In this document: positions 34,738 through 42,512 of the stretch, in pieces
Numbering within the stretch: position 1 is the stretch's first letter
How the letters are laid out: each line of letters starts with the position of its first letter
Assembly: GCF_029813775.1 (NCBI RefSeq)
Contig: NZ_JARVKW010000013.1
Location: 98,623-162,622, forward strand
Source: Streptomyces sp. DH24
Lineage (GTDB): Bacteria > Actinomycetota > Actinomycetes > Streptomycetales > Streptomycetaceae
Reading direction: 5' to 3'
Length of the DNA stretch: 64,000 nucleotides
Notes under the pieces: model-generated
Told to the model about the DNA's origin: nothing
Seen by the model: the letters and a program-made list of their open reading frames with translations, nothing else
The model's database searches: none
Made by a program: the position numbers and the translations under genes

Positions 34738-35324
34738 CAGTGCGTCGGGTCCGCGGTCGCCTCGGAGAGGGCCTGCGCGAAGACCAGCGCCTGGCGCACC
34801 GTCTCCGGGCCGTCCCCGGCCTCGCTGACGCGCAGGCTCAGGTCGTCCGCCGTCGAGTTGCCCGTGTAACCGTGGTCCGCCTCGCAGTTGGGGTCGCCGC
34901 ACGCGGCGGGCTCCAGGTCGATGCGGGAGACGGCGCCCCAGCCGATGGTCAGCACGATCTCGCGGGGCAGGGTGCCCGGCGTGTACGACTCGGGGTTGGC
35001 GACGACGCGGCTGACGACGATCGACGAGATCCGGCTGAGCTTCACGGACTCGGTCGACGTCGTGGCGTACGGCGTCGGGGAGGTGCTGTCGGCGGCCTGC
35101 TCGTCGGTGTGGCTGACGATGAAGCGGTTGCCGGTGAGGACGAGCACCGTCACGTGCCGCCGCACCTCGTTCTGGTCGAACGTCGTCTCCTGGTGGACCA
35201 GGTACGACCGGACGGGCTCGCCGCCCACGGCGGCCTCCACCGCCTCGGCCACGAGGGCCGGGTAGTAGCCGCTGCGCTCGATCGCCGCACGCAGCCCCTG
35301 GGTCGTCGTACTGGTCTTGGCCAT
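34737..35324 (-). CDS. DUF5998 family protein
   Basis: 195 residues, starting MAKTSTTTQGLRAAIERSGY. The body has a PH-like or phosphatase-fold mixed pattern (VTVLVLTGNRFIVSHTDEQ, EIVLTIGWGAVSRIDLEPA) and a CGDPNCEADHGYTG segment with two cysteines and a histidine that might bind metal. It matches the actinobacterial DUF5998 family, always next to this phosphodiesterase gene in the Streptomyces I recall. Translationally coupled to it. Function unknown. Confidence 0.82.
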   Translation of the reverse strand: MAKTSTTTQGLRAAIERSGYYPALVAEAVEAAVGGEPVRSYLVHQETTFDQNEVRRHVTVLVLTGNRFIVSHTDEQAADSTSPTPYATTSTESVKLSRISSIVVSRVVANPESYTPGTLPREIVLTIGWGAVSRIDLEPAACGDPNCEADHGYTGNSTADDLSLRVSEAGDGPETVRQALVFAQALSEATADPTH

Positions 35325-35425
35325 GCGCCCATCCTACGGGGGACCGCTGACTGCGAGGCACCGCCGGGGACGGTCCGAATGGGGCCCGGCGGTGGTTCCC
35401 GACAGGGTTCCGGCGGTCGTTCCGG

Positions 35426-38296
35426 TCAGTACGCCGGAAGGGTACGGGGCCCCAGGTCGTCCCGGGCAGGGGGCGGGGCCAGGCGTATTGAGGCGGCCAG
35501 GACGCTCAGGCCCTGCTGGGCGACCACGACCGGCTCCAGGGTGACCGCGACGACCTCGGGATGGTCGTCCACCAGGCGAGACACTCTCAGTAGCAATTCC
35601 TGCAGCGCGGGGGTGTCGACCGGGGTGGAGCCGCGCCAGCCGAACAGCAGCGGCGCCGTCCGGATGGACCGCACCAGGGACGTCGCCTCGCGGTCGGTGA
35701 CCGGAATCAGCCGGTGAGCGGTGTCTCCGAGCAGCTGGGACGCGGCCCCGGCGAGCCCGAAGGAGAGCACGGCGCCGGCCGCCGGGTCGATCACGGCCCG
35801 CACCACCGTGTCCACGCCGCGCGGTGCCATCCGCTGCACCACCGGGCGCAACTCCTCCGGCGTGCCGAACAGCTCTGTCAACTCGGCGTACGCCCGGCGC
35901 AGTTGCTCCTCGTCGGCGAGGTCCAGGCGTACGCCGCCGAGGTCGGCGCGGTGCCTCAGGTGCGGGGCGGTGGCCTTGAGGGCGACCGGGTAACCGAGGG
36001 CGCGGGCCGCCGCGACCGCCTCGTCGGGCGTGGGGGCGGGCAGGGCTCGGTGGACGTGGATGCCGTACGTGCCGAGCAGTTCGCAGGTCTCCTCCATGCC
36101 GAGCGTGAAGCCCTGCGCACGTGCGAGGAGGCCGTCGATCTGTTCGGCGGCGCCCTTCTCGTCGATGTCCTCGAACTCGGGCACCTTGCCGGGGTCGGCG
36201 GCGTCCCGCCGCCACTGCGCGTACCGGACGGCCTCGGCCAGGGCTCGCACCGCGCGCTCGGCGGCCGGGTAGGCCGGGATGAGGCGGGAGTCGGCGGGTG
36301 CGGCCGGCTCGCCGGTGGTGGGTTCCGGAGGTGCGGCGGGTCCGCTCGTGGCGGGGGCCGGGGGTGCGGCGGGTTCCCCCGTGGTGGAGGCCGGGGGCGG
36401 CGACGGGGTGCCGGAGGCGGCCTGCGGTGCCGTGCTGGCGGCGGCCGAGAGGGCGTTCGCGAGGCCGCCCAGCTCCACGTGCACGACGAGCACCGGCTTG
36501 TACGGCACCGTCGCGGCGGCCGACCGCAGGGCCTCGGCCAGCGCCGCGTCCCCCGCGGAGTCCTCGCCGACCGTGGGGATTGCGGTCACGACGACCGCGT
36601 CGCAGGTGTCGTCGGCGAGCGCCCGGGCCAGCGCCATGCGGAAGTCCTCCGGGCCGGCGCCGGTCGTCAGGTCCAGGGGCGGCTGCGGACGCAGGCCCTC
36701 GGCGAGGCACGCGTCGTAGGTCAGCAGGCCGAGCGACTCGGAGTTGCCGAGGATCGCCACGCGCGGTCCGGTCGGCAGGGGCTGCCGGGCGAGCAGCAGG
36801 CCCGCGTCGACCAGTTCGGTGATCGTGTCGACGCGGATGACGCCGGCCTGGCGCAGCAGCGCCGACACCGTGGCGTGCGGCAGCCGGGTCGCCCGTACGG
36901 CGTGTCCGGGCGGGGCCGCGCCGCCGTGCCGGGCGCCCTGGACCACGACGAGCGGCTTGGCCGCGGCCGTGCGCCGGGCGAGGCGGGTGAACTTGCGGGG
37001 GTTGCCGATCGACTCCAGGTACATCAGGGCGACGTCGGTGTCCGGGTCGTCGTACCAGTACTGCAGGACGTCGTTGCCCGAGACGTCGGCGCGGTTGCCG
37101 GAGGAGACGAAGGTCGACACGCCCGTGACGCCCGTGACGCCGCCGCCGCGCCGGTGCAGCCGGGACAGCAGGGCGATGCCGATGGCGCCGGACTGGGCGA
37201 ACAGGCCGATCCGGCCGGGCCTGGGCATCTCGGGGGCGAGGGAGGCGTTGAGCCGCACGCGCGCGGAGGTGTTGATGATGCCGAAGGCGTTCGGGCCGAT
37301 GATCCGCATGCCGTACGCGCGCGCGTGCCGCACGAGTTCCCGCTGGCGCTCGCGGCCCTCGGGCCCGCTCTCGGCGTACCCGGCGGAGATCACGACGAGT
37401 CCCCGCACGCCGTGCTCGCCGCACTCGGTGACGACCCGCGGCACGTGCTCGGCGGGCACGGCGACGACGGCGAGGTCGACCGGCTCCCCGATGTCGGCCA
37501 CCGAGCGGTGGGCGAGGACCCCGTCGATGTCCTTCTGCCCGTCCGGGAGCGCCCGGTTCACGGCGTGCAGGCGGCCGGTGTAGCCGCCGTCCCGGATGTT
37601 GCCGAGGATGCTGCGGCCCACTCCGCCGGGGGTGCGGCCGACGCCGATGACGGCGACCGAGGAGGGCGTCAGCAGCCGCTGCACGGACCGGGCCTCGGCG
37701 CGGTGCTCGCGCGCGTACTGCACGGCGAGGGAGCGGTCGGTGGGTTCGAGGTCGAACTCCAGGCGGACGACGCCGTCCTCGAAGCTGCGCTTCTGGGTGT
37801 AGCCCGCGTCGGTGAACACCTTGATCATTTTGGAGTTGGCGGGCAGCACCTCGGCGGCGAAGCGGCGGATGCCGCGCTCCCGGGCGACGGCCGCGATGTG
37901 TTCGAGCAGGGCGGAGGCGACGCCTCGGCCCTGGTGGGCGTCCTGCACGAGGAAGGCGACCTCGGCCTCGTCGGAGACGGACGCGGGCGTGCCGTCGGCG
38001 CCGATCCGGTCGTAGCGTACGGTGGCGATGAACTCGCCGCCCACGGTGGCCGCGAGTCCCACCCGGTCCACAAAGTCGTGGTGCGTGAAGCGGTGGACGT
38101 CCTTCGCGGACAGGCGCGGGTAGGGCGCGAAGAAGCGGTAGTACTTCGACTCGTCGGAGACCTGCTCGTAGAAGCTGACCAGGCGCTCGGCGTCATCGAC
38201 GGTGATGGGCCGGATGCGCGCGGTGCCCCCGTCGCGCAGCACCACGTCGGCCTCCCAGTGGGCGGGGTACTCGTGCCGGTCCGACGAGGTCTGCAT
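35426..38296 (-). CDS. GNAT acetyltransferase fused to NDP-forming acyl-CoA synthetase-like domains (Pat type)
   Basis: ATG at 38296 (MQTSSDRHEYPAHW), 956 residues. Order: N-terminal GNAT domain (about 20-190, acetyl-CoA loop VQDAHQGRGVASALL), CoA-binding Rossmann domain (SSVAVIGVGRTPGGVG), CoA-ligase domain (IGLFAQSGAIGIALL), a Pro/Ala/Thr-rich linker with repeats of TTGEPAAP (about 635-680), and an ATP-grasp domain at the end (ALGYPVALKATAP). Relatives acetylate lysines of acyl-CoA synthetases and other proteins. The loop that carries the phosphohistidine in active synthetases (SHTG-type) is shortened here, so the synthetase part is probably regulatory. Confidence 0.88.
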   Translation of the reverse strand: MQTSSDRHEYPAHWEADVVLRDGGTARIRPITVDDAERLVSFYEQVSDESKYYRFFAPYPRLSAKDVHRFTHHDFVDRVGLAATVGGEFIATVRYDRIGADGTPASVSDEAEVAFLVQDAHQGRGVASALLEHIAAVARERGIRRFAAEVLPANSKMIKVFTDAGYTQKRSFEDGVVRLEFDLEPTDRSLAVQYAREHRAEARSVQRLLTPSSVAVIGVGRTPGGVGRSILGNIRDGGYTGRLHAVNRALPDGQKDIDGVLAHRSVADIGEPVDLAVVAVPAEHVPRVVTECGEHGVRGLVVISAGYAESGPEGRERQRELVRHARAYGMRIIGPNAFGIINTSARVRLNASLAPEMPRPGRIGLFAQSGAIGIALLSRLHRRGGGVTGVTGVSTFVSSGNRADVSGNDVLQYWYDDPDTDVALMYLESIGNPRKFTRLARRTAAAKPLVVVQGARHGGAAPPGHAVRATRLPHATVSALLRQAGVIRVDTITELVDAGLLLARQPLPTGPRVAILGNSESLGLLTYDACLAEGLRPQPPLDLTTGAGPEDFRMALARALADDTCDAVVVTAIPTVGEDSAGDAALAEALRSAAATVPYKPVLVVHVELGGLANALSAAASTAPQAASGTPSPPPASTTGEPAAPPAPATSGPAAPPEPTTGEPAAPADSRLIPAYPAAERAVRALAEAVRYAQWRRDAADPGKVPEFEDIDEKGAAEQIDGLLARAQGFTLGMEETCELLGTYGIHVHRALPAPTPDEAVAAARALGYPVALKATAPHLRHRADLGGVRLDLADEEQLRRAYAELTELFGTPEELRPVVQRMAPRGVDTVVRAVIDPAAGAVLSFGLAGAASQLLGDTAHRLIPVTDREATSLVRSIRTAPLLFGWRGSTPVDTPALQELLLRVSRLVDDHPEVVAVTLEPVVVAQQGLSVLAASIRLAPPPARDDLGPRTLPAY

Positions 38297-38455
38297 GGGC
38301 CCCAGAGTACGGCTCGCGTACGACAACGGCGCGAGGCAGTCTGCGGAGGACAGCCACCACGAGGACAATGACGGCACACCGGGCCGAGGCCGCGGTCCGG
38401 AGTCGTCCCCGAACGGTGCGCAGCGCCGCCCGGGGCATGCTTCACGATATGGGAA

Positions 38456-38471
38456 ACTGGTCTAGACAACC
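38456..38471. promoter_or_regulatory. DasR operator (dre) upstream of ptsH
   Basis: ACTGGTCTAGACAACC matches the DasR consensus ACTGGTCTAGACCACT at all but the last few positions. It lies 25 bases before the ptsH start. DasR is the GntR regulator of N-acetylglucosamine use and represses pts genes until glucosamine-6-phosphate binds it. Confidence 0.88.
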
Positions 38472-38496
38472 CTGAACACCTGAAGGGCAGCATCAC

Positions 38497-38778
38497 ATGG
38501 CTGAGCGCCGCGTCAACGTCGGCTGGGCCGAGGGTCTCCACGCCCGCCCCGCCTCCATCTTCGTCCGAGCCGCCACGGCCGCAGGCGTCCCGGTGACGAT
38601 CGCCAAGGCCGGGGGCAACCCCGTCAACGCGGCGTCCATGCTGGCCGTCCTGGGTCTCGGCGCCCAGGGCGGTGAGGAGATCGTCCTCGCCTCCGACGCC
38701 GAGGGTGCCGACGCCGCCCTGGACCGTCTGGCGAAGCTGGTCTCCGAGGGTCTTGAGGAACTTCCCGAGACCGTCTGA
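38497..38778 (+). CDS. ptsH: HPr, phosphocarrier protein of the PTS
   Basis: 93 residues. The phosphorylated His15 lies in GLHARPAS and the regulatory-type serine is Ser47 in NAASMLAVLG. HPr passes phosphate from enzyme I to sugar-specific enzyme II proteins; in Streptomyces the known substrates are mainly fructose and N-acetylglucosamine. No other pts gene is near, so ptsH is monocistronic here, controlled by the dre site just upstream and ended by a strong hairpin. Confidence 0.97.
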   Translation: MAERRVNVGWAEGLHARPASIFVRAATAAGVPVTIAKAGGNPVNAASMLAVLGLGAQGGEEIVLASDAEGADAALDRLAKLVSEGLEELPETV

Positions 38779-38797
38779 GCAACCGAGCGCAGTTGCG

Positions 38798-38833
38798 CGG
38801 AGCCGTGCCCGCTTTCCGGCGGGCACGGCTCCG
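38798..38833 (+). terminator. ptsH terminator
   Basis: A perfect 15-base-pair stem (38798-38812 with 38819-38833) with loop TTTCCG, 20 bases after ptsH. Confidence 0.9.
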
Positions 38834-38990
38834 CCGTTATTACGGCACGGTTCATTGATTGACGGGGCCGGAGCGCGGCGCTCCGAAACAGGCACGCGGA
38901 AACAGCGCGACGGAAATTCACGCCGCGCGAGAAAAGGGCACGCCGAACAGCCCTTCGCCGAATATCTTTCCTTTGTATACGGCGCCCGTG

Positions 38991-39686
38991 TTAATAGCGC
39001 AGGCTCGCCGTGTTTACGGAATGTTGCGAGTTCCTCACACGGTCCGGGCGCTCGCCCCGGGAAGCGAACCGCAGCCGGTGCGCGGCGCCGGAACGCTCGG
39101 CGTGCAGCGCCGTGACGGCCCGCGCGCGCTCACTGTCGCCGCGGGCCACGGCGTCGACGATCGCGCCGTGCTCCGCCCAGGACTCCGTGGGGCTGGCGGG
39201 CGCCTCCACCGCGTACATCCACGCGATCTTGTGCCGCAGCTGGGTCAGCATCGAGGCCAGCGCCTGGCTGCCGGAGGCCTGGGCGAGCGTTTCGTGGAAC
39301 CAGCCGCCCAGGGAGCGCAGGTCGTCGCTGTTGCCGCGCCGGGCGCGCTCCTGGCCGAGCCGGACCAGGCCGCGCAGCACCTTCAGATGGGCCTCGGTGC
39401 GCCGCTGGGCGGCCCGGGAGGCGCCGAGCGGTTCCAGGAGCAGCCGCATCTCCAGCAGGTCGGCGGCCTCCTGCTCGGTCGGTTCCGCCACGCACGCGCC
39501 CGCGTGCCGCCGGGTCACCACGAATCCCTCGGCCTCCAGGGTGCGCAGGGCCTCGCGGACGGGGACGCGTGAGACGCCGTAGCGGCGGGCGAGGAGTTCC
39601 TCGGTGAGCCGGCTGCCGCGCTCGTAGACACCCGCGACGATGTCGTCCCGGATCGCCGTGCACACCGAATGCGCCGGAATACGCAT
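38991..39686 (-). CDS. GntR-family regulator (FCD type)
   Basis: ATG at 39686 (MRIPAHSVCTAIRDDI), 231 residues. The N-terminal winged helix has LTEELLARRYGVSRVPVREALRTLEAEGFV; the C-terminal all-helical FCD domain (about 85-215) has acidic and His positions for metal or carboxylate binding (LLEMRLLLEPL, FHETLAQASGSQ, EHGAIVDAVARGD). FCD regulators usually sense organic acids. No obvious target operon adjoins it. The flanks (38834-38990, 39687-39800) are lower in GC than usual, so its origin or regulation may be unusual. Confidence 0.88.
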   Translation of the reverse strand: MRIPAHSVCTAIRDDIVAGVYERGSRLTEELLARRYGVSRVPVREALRTLEAEGFVVTRRHAGACVAEPTEQEAADLLEMRLLLEPLGASRAAQRRTEAHLKVLRGLVRLGQERARRGNSDDLRSLGGWFHETLAQASGSQALASMLTQLRHKIAWMYAVEAPASPTESWAEHGAIVDAVARGDSERARAVTALHAERSGAAHRLRFASRGERPDRVRNSQHSVNTASLRY

Positions 39687-39941
39687 GACCGACCTCCGCC
39701 TTAATCCCCGTGAAACGTCGACGATGGACGCGTGTTCCGTGACTCTATTGCAATGAGCCGGAATTTCCGACGGCGGGTCGAAATCCATGGAAAGTTTTTG
39801 GACGTACGGCCGCCCGGAACGCCGAAAGCCCCGGCTGGTGAGCCGGGGCCGGGCGGAATCGCGACGTCCGCCGTCGGACGGGCGCCGGGGGCGGCCGCCG
39901 ACGCCTGCCGTCAGGCGGACGCGCCGAGGCTTTCGGACGCC

Positions 39942-40718
39942 TCAGACGGCCACGCCGTGCGAGCGGAGGTAGGCGACGGGGTCGATGTCGGAGCCGTACT
40001 CCTGGGACGTCCGCACCTCGAAGTGCAGGTGCGGCCCGGTGACGTTGCCGGTCGCGCCGGACAGCCCGATCTGCGTGCCCGGGGTGACCTGCCGGCCCAC
40101 CGAGACGCCGATGGACGACAGGTGGCCGTACTGGGTGTACGTGCCGTCGTTCATCCGGATGACGATCTGGTTGCCGTACGCGCCGCCCCAGCCGGCCTCG
40201 ACGACGGTGCCCGTGCCGACCGATCGGACGGGCGTGCCGCCGGCCGCGTGGAAGTCGACGCCGGTGTGGCTGCCGGAGGACCAGACGGCGCCGCCGCTCT
40301 TGTAGCCGGTGGAGACGTACGAACCGGCGATCGGGGAGACGTAGGTGGTGAGGCGCTTGCGCTCGGCCTCGCGGGCGGCGCGCTCCTTGGCCTCGCGGGC
40401 CCGTTCGGCGGCCTCCTCGGCGGCCCGAGCCGCCCTCTCGCGGGCCTCCTCGGCGGCCTTGCGCTCCGCCTCGGCCACCTCGGCGGCGTGCCGCTGGGCG
40501 GCGGCCTGGGCCTCGATCCGGTCGGCGACCGTGTCGCCGATGCTGACGACGGGGGTGAGACCGGTGTGCTCGGCGGCGGTTCCGGCGGCGAGGGCCGGGG
40601 CCGCGAGGGTGCCGACGACGCCGGTGGTGGCGAGTGCCGCCACACCCGCCGCGCGGGCGGTGGAGCGCTGCATTCGGCTGGGACGACGGTGCTTCCCGGT
40701 GGCGCGAGTGAACGCCAT
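39942..40718 (-). CDS. Secreted M23 (LytM-type) cell wall endopeptidase
   Basis: 258 residues: signal peptide (cleavage near APALAAG), an Ala/Glu/Arg-rich coiled coil (about 65-120, RKAAEEARERAARAAEEA), then an M23 domain with zinc ligands in SHTGVDFH and HLHFEV. It should cleave peptidoglycan cross-bridges; the coiled coil resembles regulated LytM factors. The 5' leader carries a c-di-AMP riboswitch, so its expression is tied to that second messenger, as is known for several Streptomyces wall hydrolases. Confidence 0.92.
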   Translation of the reverse strand: MAFTRATGKHRRPSRMQRSTARAAGVAALATTGVVGTLAAPALAAGTAAEHTGLTPVVSIGDTVADRIEAQAAAQRHAAEVAEAERKAAEEARERAARAAEEAAERAREAKERAAREAERKRLTTYVSPIAGSYVSTGYKSGGAVWSSGSHTGVDFHAAGGTPVRSVGTGTVVEAGWGGAYGNQIVIRMNDGTYTQYGHLSSIGVSVGRQVTPGTQIGLSGATGNVTGPHLHFEVRTSQEYGSDIDPVAYLRSHGVAV

Positions 40719-40741
40719 GTAGAGGCTTGTCCTTTCCTTCC

Positions 40742-40893
40742 CTCTCGCCTACCGGGTTAGCTGACGGGTTCGGAGCAGGAAGGTCTCCTACGGACCCCCT
40801 CGCGGCACGCGCGGGCGTCCGATTCACCCCAGGGACTGTGATGGTGGGTCCCCGGCTCCCCTGGCTCGCGCCGTCCGGGGACTCGGCGATGAC
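40742..40893 (-). ncRNA. c-di-AMP riboswitch (ydaO/yuaA type)
   Basis: Reading the minus strand from 40893, the conserved blocks appear in order: CGCCGAGTCCCC, GGGGACCCACCATCAC, CTGGGGTGAATC, TAGGAGACCTTCC and CCGAACCCGTCAGCTAACC followed by GGTAGGCG. These are the hallmarks of ydaO riboswitches in Streptomyces. It ends 23 bases before the M23 peptidase start. In actinobacteria these riboswitches switch off wall-hydrolase genes when c-di-AMP is high. Confidence 0.88.
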
Positions 40894-41050
40894 TGTCCGG
40901 TGCCGCGGGTGCGGCGTGGTGCCTGACGGACAGCCCGGATGACGCTAAACGGGACATCTTTCAAATCCCAAACGGAGCATGGCTTTTGTAGCGCATGCCA
41001 CAGGTCAGACAGGCAACCTCTCCCGCAATCCATGCCAATTCCGGCATAAA

Positions 41051-41084
41051 GGTGCCCTGGTGGCGCTTCAGCCACCAGGGCACC
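41051..41084 (-). terminator. Terminator of the M16 peptidase operon
   Basis: A perfect 14-base-pair stem (41051-41064 with 41071-41084) and 6-base loop, 40 bases after the second M16 gene and before the riboswitch promoter. Confidence 0.88.
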
Positions 41085-41123
41085 TGGTTCGGGCGTGCCT
41101 CCGACGCGCCGTTCGCGCGCGTC

Positions 41124-42512
41124 CTACTCCGCGGACACCACGGTGACTTCGCCGATGCCGAGCGCCTCGACGGGCTCCTTGATCTGCGCCGCGTCACCGA
41201 CGAGGACCGTCACCAGCCGGTCCCCGGGGAAGGCGTTGACGACCGCCGCGGTGGCCTCCACGGTGCCGGTCGCGGCGAGCTGCCGGTACAGCGTGGCCTG
41301 GTAGTCGTCGGGCAGGTGCTGCTCGACCTGGTCGGCCAGCGTGCTCGCCACGGCCGCCGCCGTCTCGTACTTGAGCGGCGCGACACCCACCAGGTTCTGC
41401 ACCGCGACGTCGCGTTCGGCGTCGGTGAGCCCCTCCTCGGCGAGCGTGCGCAGCACCGTCCACAGGTCCTCCAGGGCCGGGCCGGTGTTCGGGGTGTCGA
41501 CGGAGCCGCTGATGGCGAGCATCGCGGCGCCCGAGCCGTCCGGGGCGGACCTCAGGACCTGCGCGAACGACCGCACACCGTAGGTGTAGCCCTTCTCCTC
41601 GCGCAGGACGCGGTCCAGGCGGGAGGTGAGGGTGCCGCCCAGGCAGTACGTGCCGAGCACCTGCGCCGGCCACACGCGGTCGTGGCGGTCCGGGCCGACG
41701 CGGCCGATGAGCAGCTGCGTCTGGACGGCGCCGGGGCGGTCCACGATGACGACGCGGCCGGTGTCGTCGGCGGTCACCGGCGGCACGGGACGGGCGGCGG
41801 CCGGGGAGCCGGTCCACGCGCCGAGCGTGTCGCCGAGCAGGGCGTCCAGGTCGGTGCCGGTGAGGTCGCCGACGACCACGGCCGTGGCGGTGGCGGGCCT
41901 GACGTGCCGCTCGTAGAAGGCGCGCACCGCCGCCGCGTCGACGGCGGCGACCGTCTCCTCGGTGCCCTGGCGCGGGCGCGACATGCGCGAGTCCGCCGGG
42001 AACAGCTCCTTGGAGAGCTCCTTGGCGGCCCGCCGCGCGGGGTTGGCCAGCTCGTGCGGGATCTCGTCGAGGCGGTTGCGGACCAGCCGCTCGACCTCGC
42101 TGTCGGCGAACGCGGGCGCCCGCAGGGCGTCGGCGATCAGCCCGAGCCCCTTGGCCAGGCGGGAGGCGGGCACCTCCAGGCTGAGGCGCACACCGGGGTG
42201 GTCGGCGTGCGAGTCGAGTGTGGCGCCGCAGCGCTCCAGCTCGGCGGCGAACTCCTCGGCGGAGTGCTTGTCGGTGCCTTCCGAGAACGCGCGCGCCATG
42301 ATCGTGGCGACGCCGTCCAGGCCCTGGGGCTCGGCCTCCAGGGGCGCGTCCAGGAGCACCTCGACGGCGACGACCTGCTGGCCGGGGCGGTGGCAGCGCA
42401 GAACCGTCAGGCCGTTGTCGAGCGTGCCGCGCTCGGGTGCCGGGAAGGCCCAGGGCTTGGGCTCGCCGCCCTGCGGACGGGGGTGGAAGTCCATGGGGGC
42501 CAGGTCGGTCAC
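41124..42512 (-). CDS. M16-family peptidase-like subunit without zinc motif
   Basis: GTG at 42512 overlaps the stop of the upstream M16 gene (GTGA). 462 residues with both M16 halves, but where the catalytic HxxEH should stand there is SEGTDKHSAEEFAAELE, without the motif. The C-terminal half keeps the arginine/tyrosine substrate loop (GGTLTSRLDRVLREEKGYTYGVRS). This is the pattern of the non-catalytic subunit of heterodimeric M16B peptidases such as mitochondrial processing peptidase. It should pair with the upstream gene product. Confidence 0.9.
   Translation of the reverse strand: MTDLAPMDFHPRPQGGEPKPWAFPAPERGTLDNGLTVLRCHRPGQQVVAVEVLLDAPLEAEPQGLDGVATIMARAFSEGTDKHSAEEFAAELERCGATLDSHADHPGVRLSLEVPASRLAKGLGLIADALRAPAFADSEVERLVRNRLDEIPHELANPARRAAKELSKELFPADSRMSRPRQGTEETVAAVDAAAVRAFYERHVRPATATAVVVGDLTGTDLDALLGDTLGAWTGSPAAARPVPPVTADDTGRVVIVDRPGAVQTQLLIGRVGPDRHDRVWPAQVLGTYCLGGTLTSRLDRVLREEKGYTYGVRSFAQVLRSAPDGSGAAMLAISGSVDTPNTGPALEDLWTVLRTLAEEGLTDAERDVAVQNLVGVAPLKYETAAAVASTLADQVEQHLPDDYQATLYRQLAATGTVEATAAVVNAFPGDRLVTVLVGDAAQIKEPVEALGIGEVTVVSAE

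Noticed and set aside
39687..39941. Possible gene in the low-GC gap between the GntR and M23 genes
   Set aside because: No frame with a ribosome site and plausible codon use; it most likely holds the GntR promoter and the M23 transcript end.
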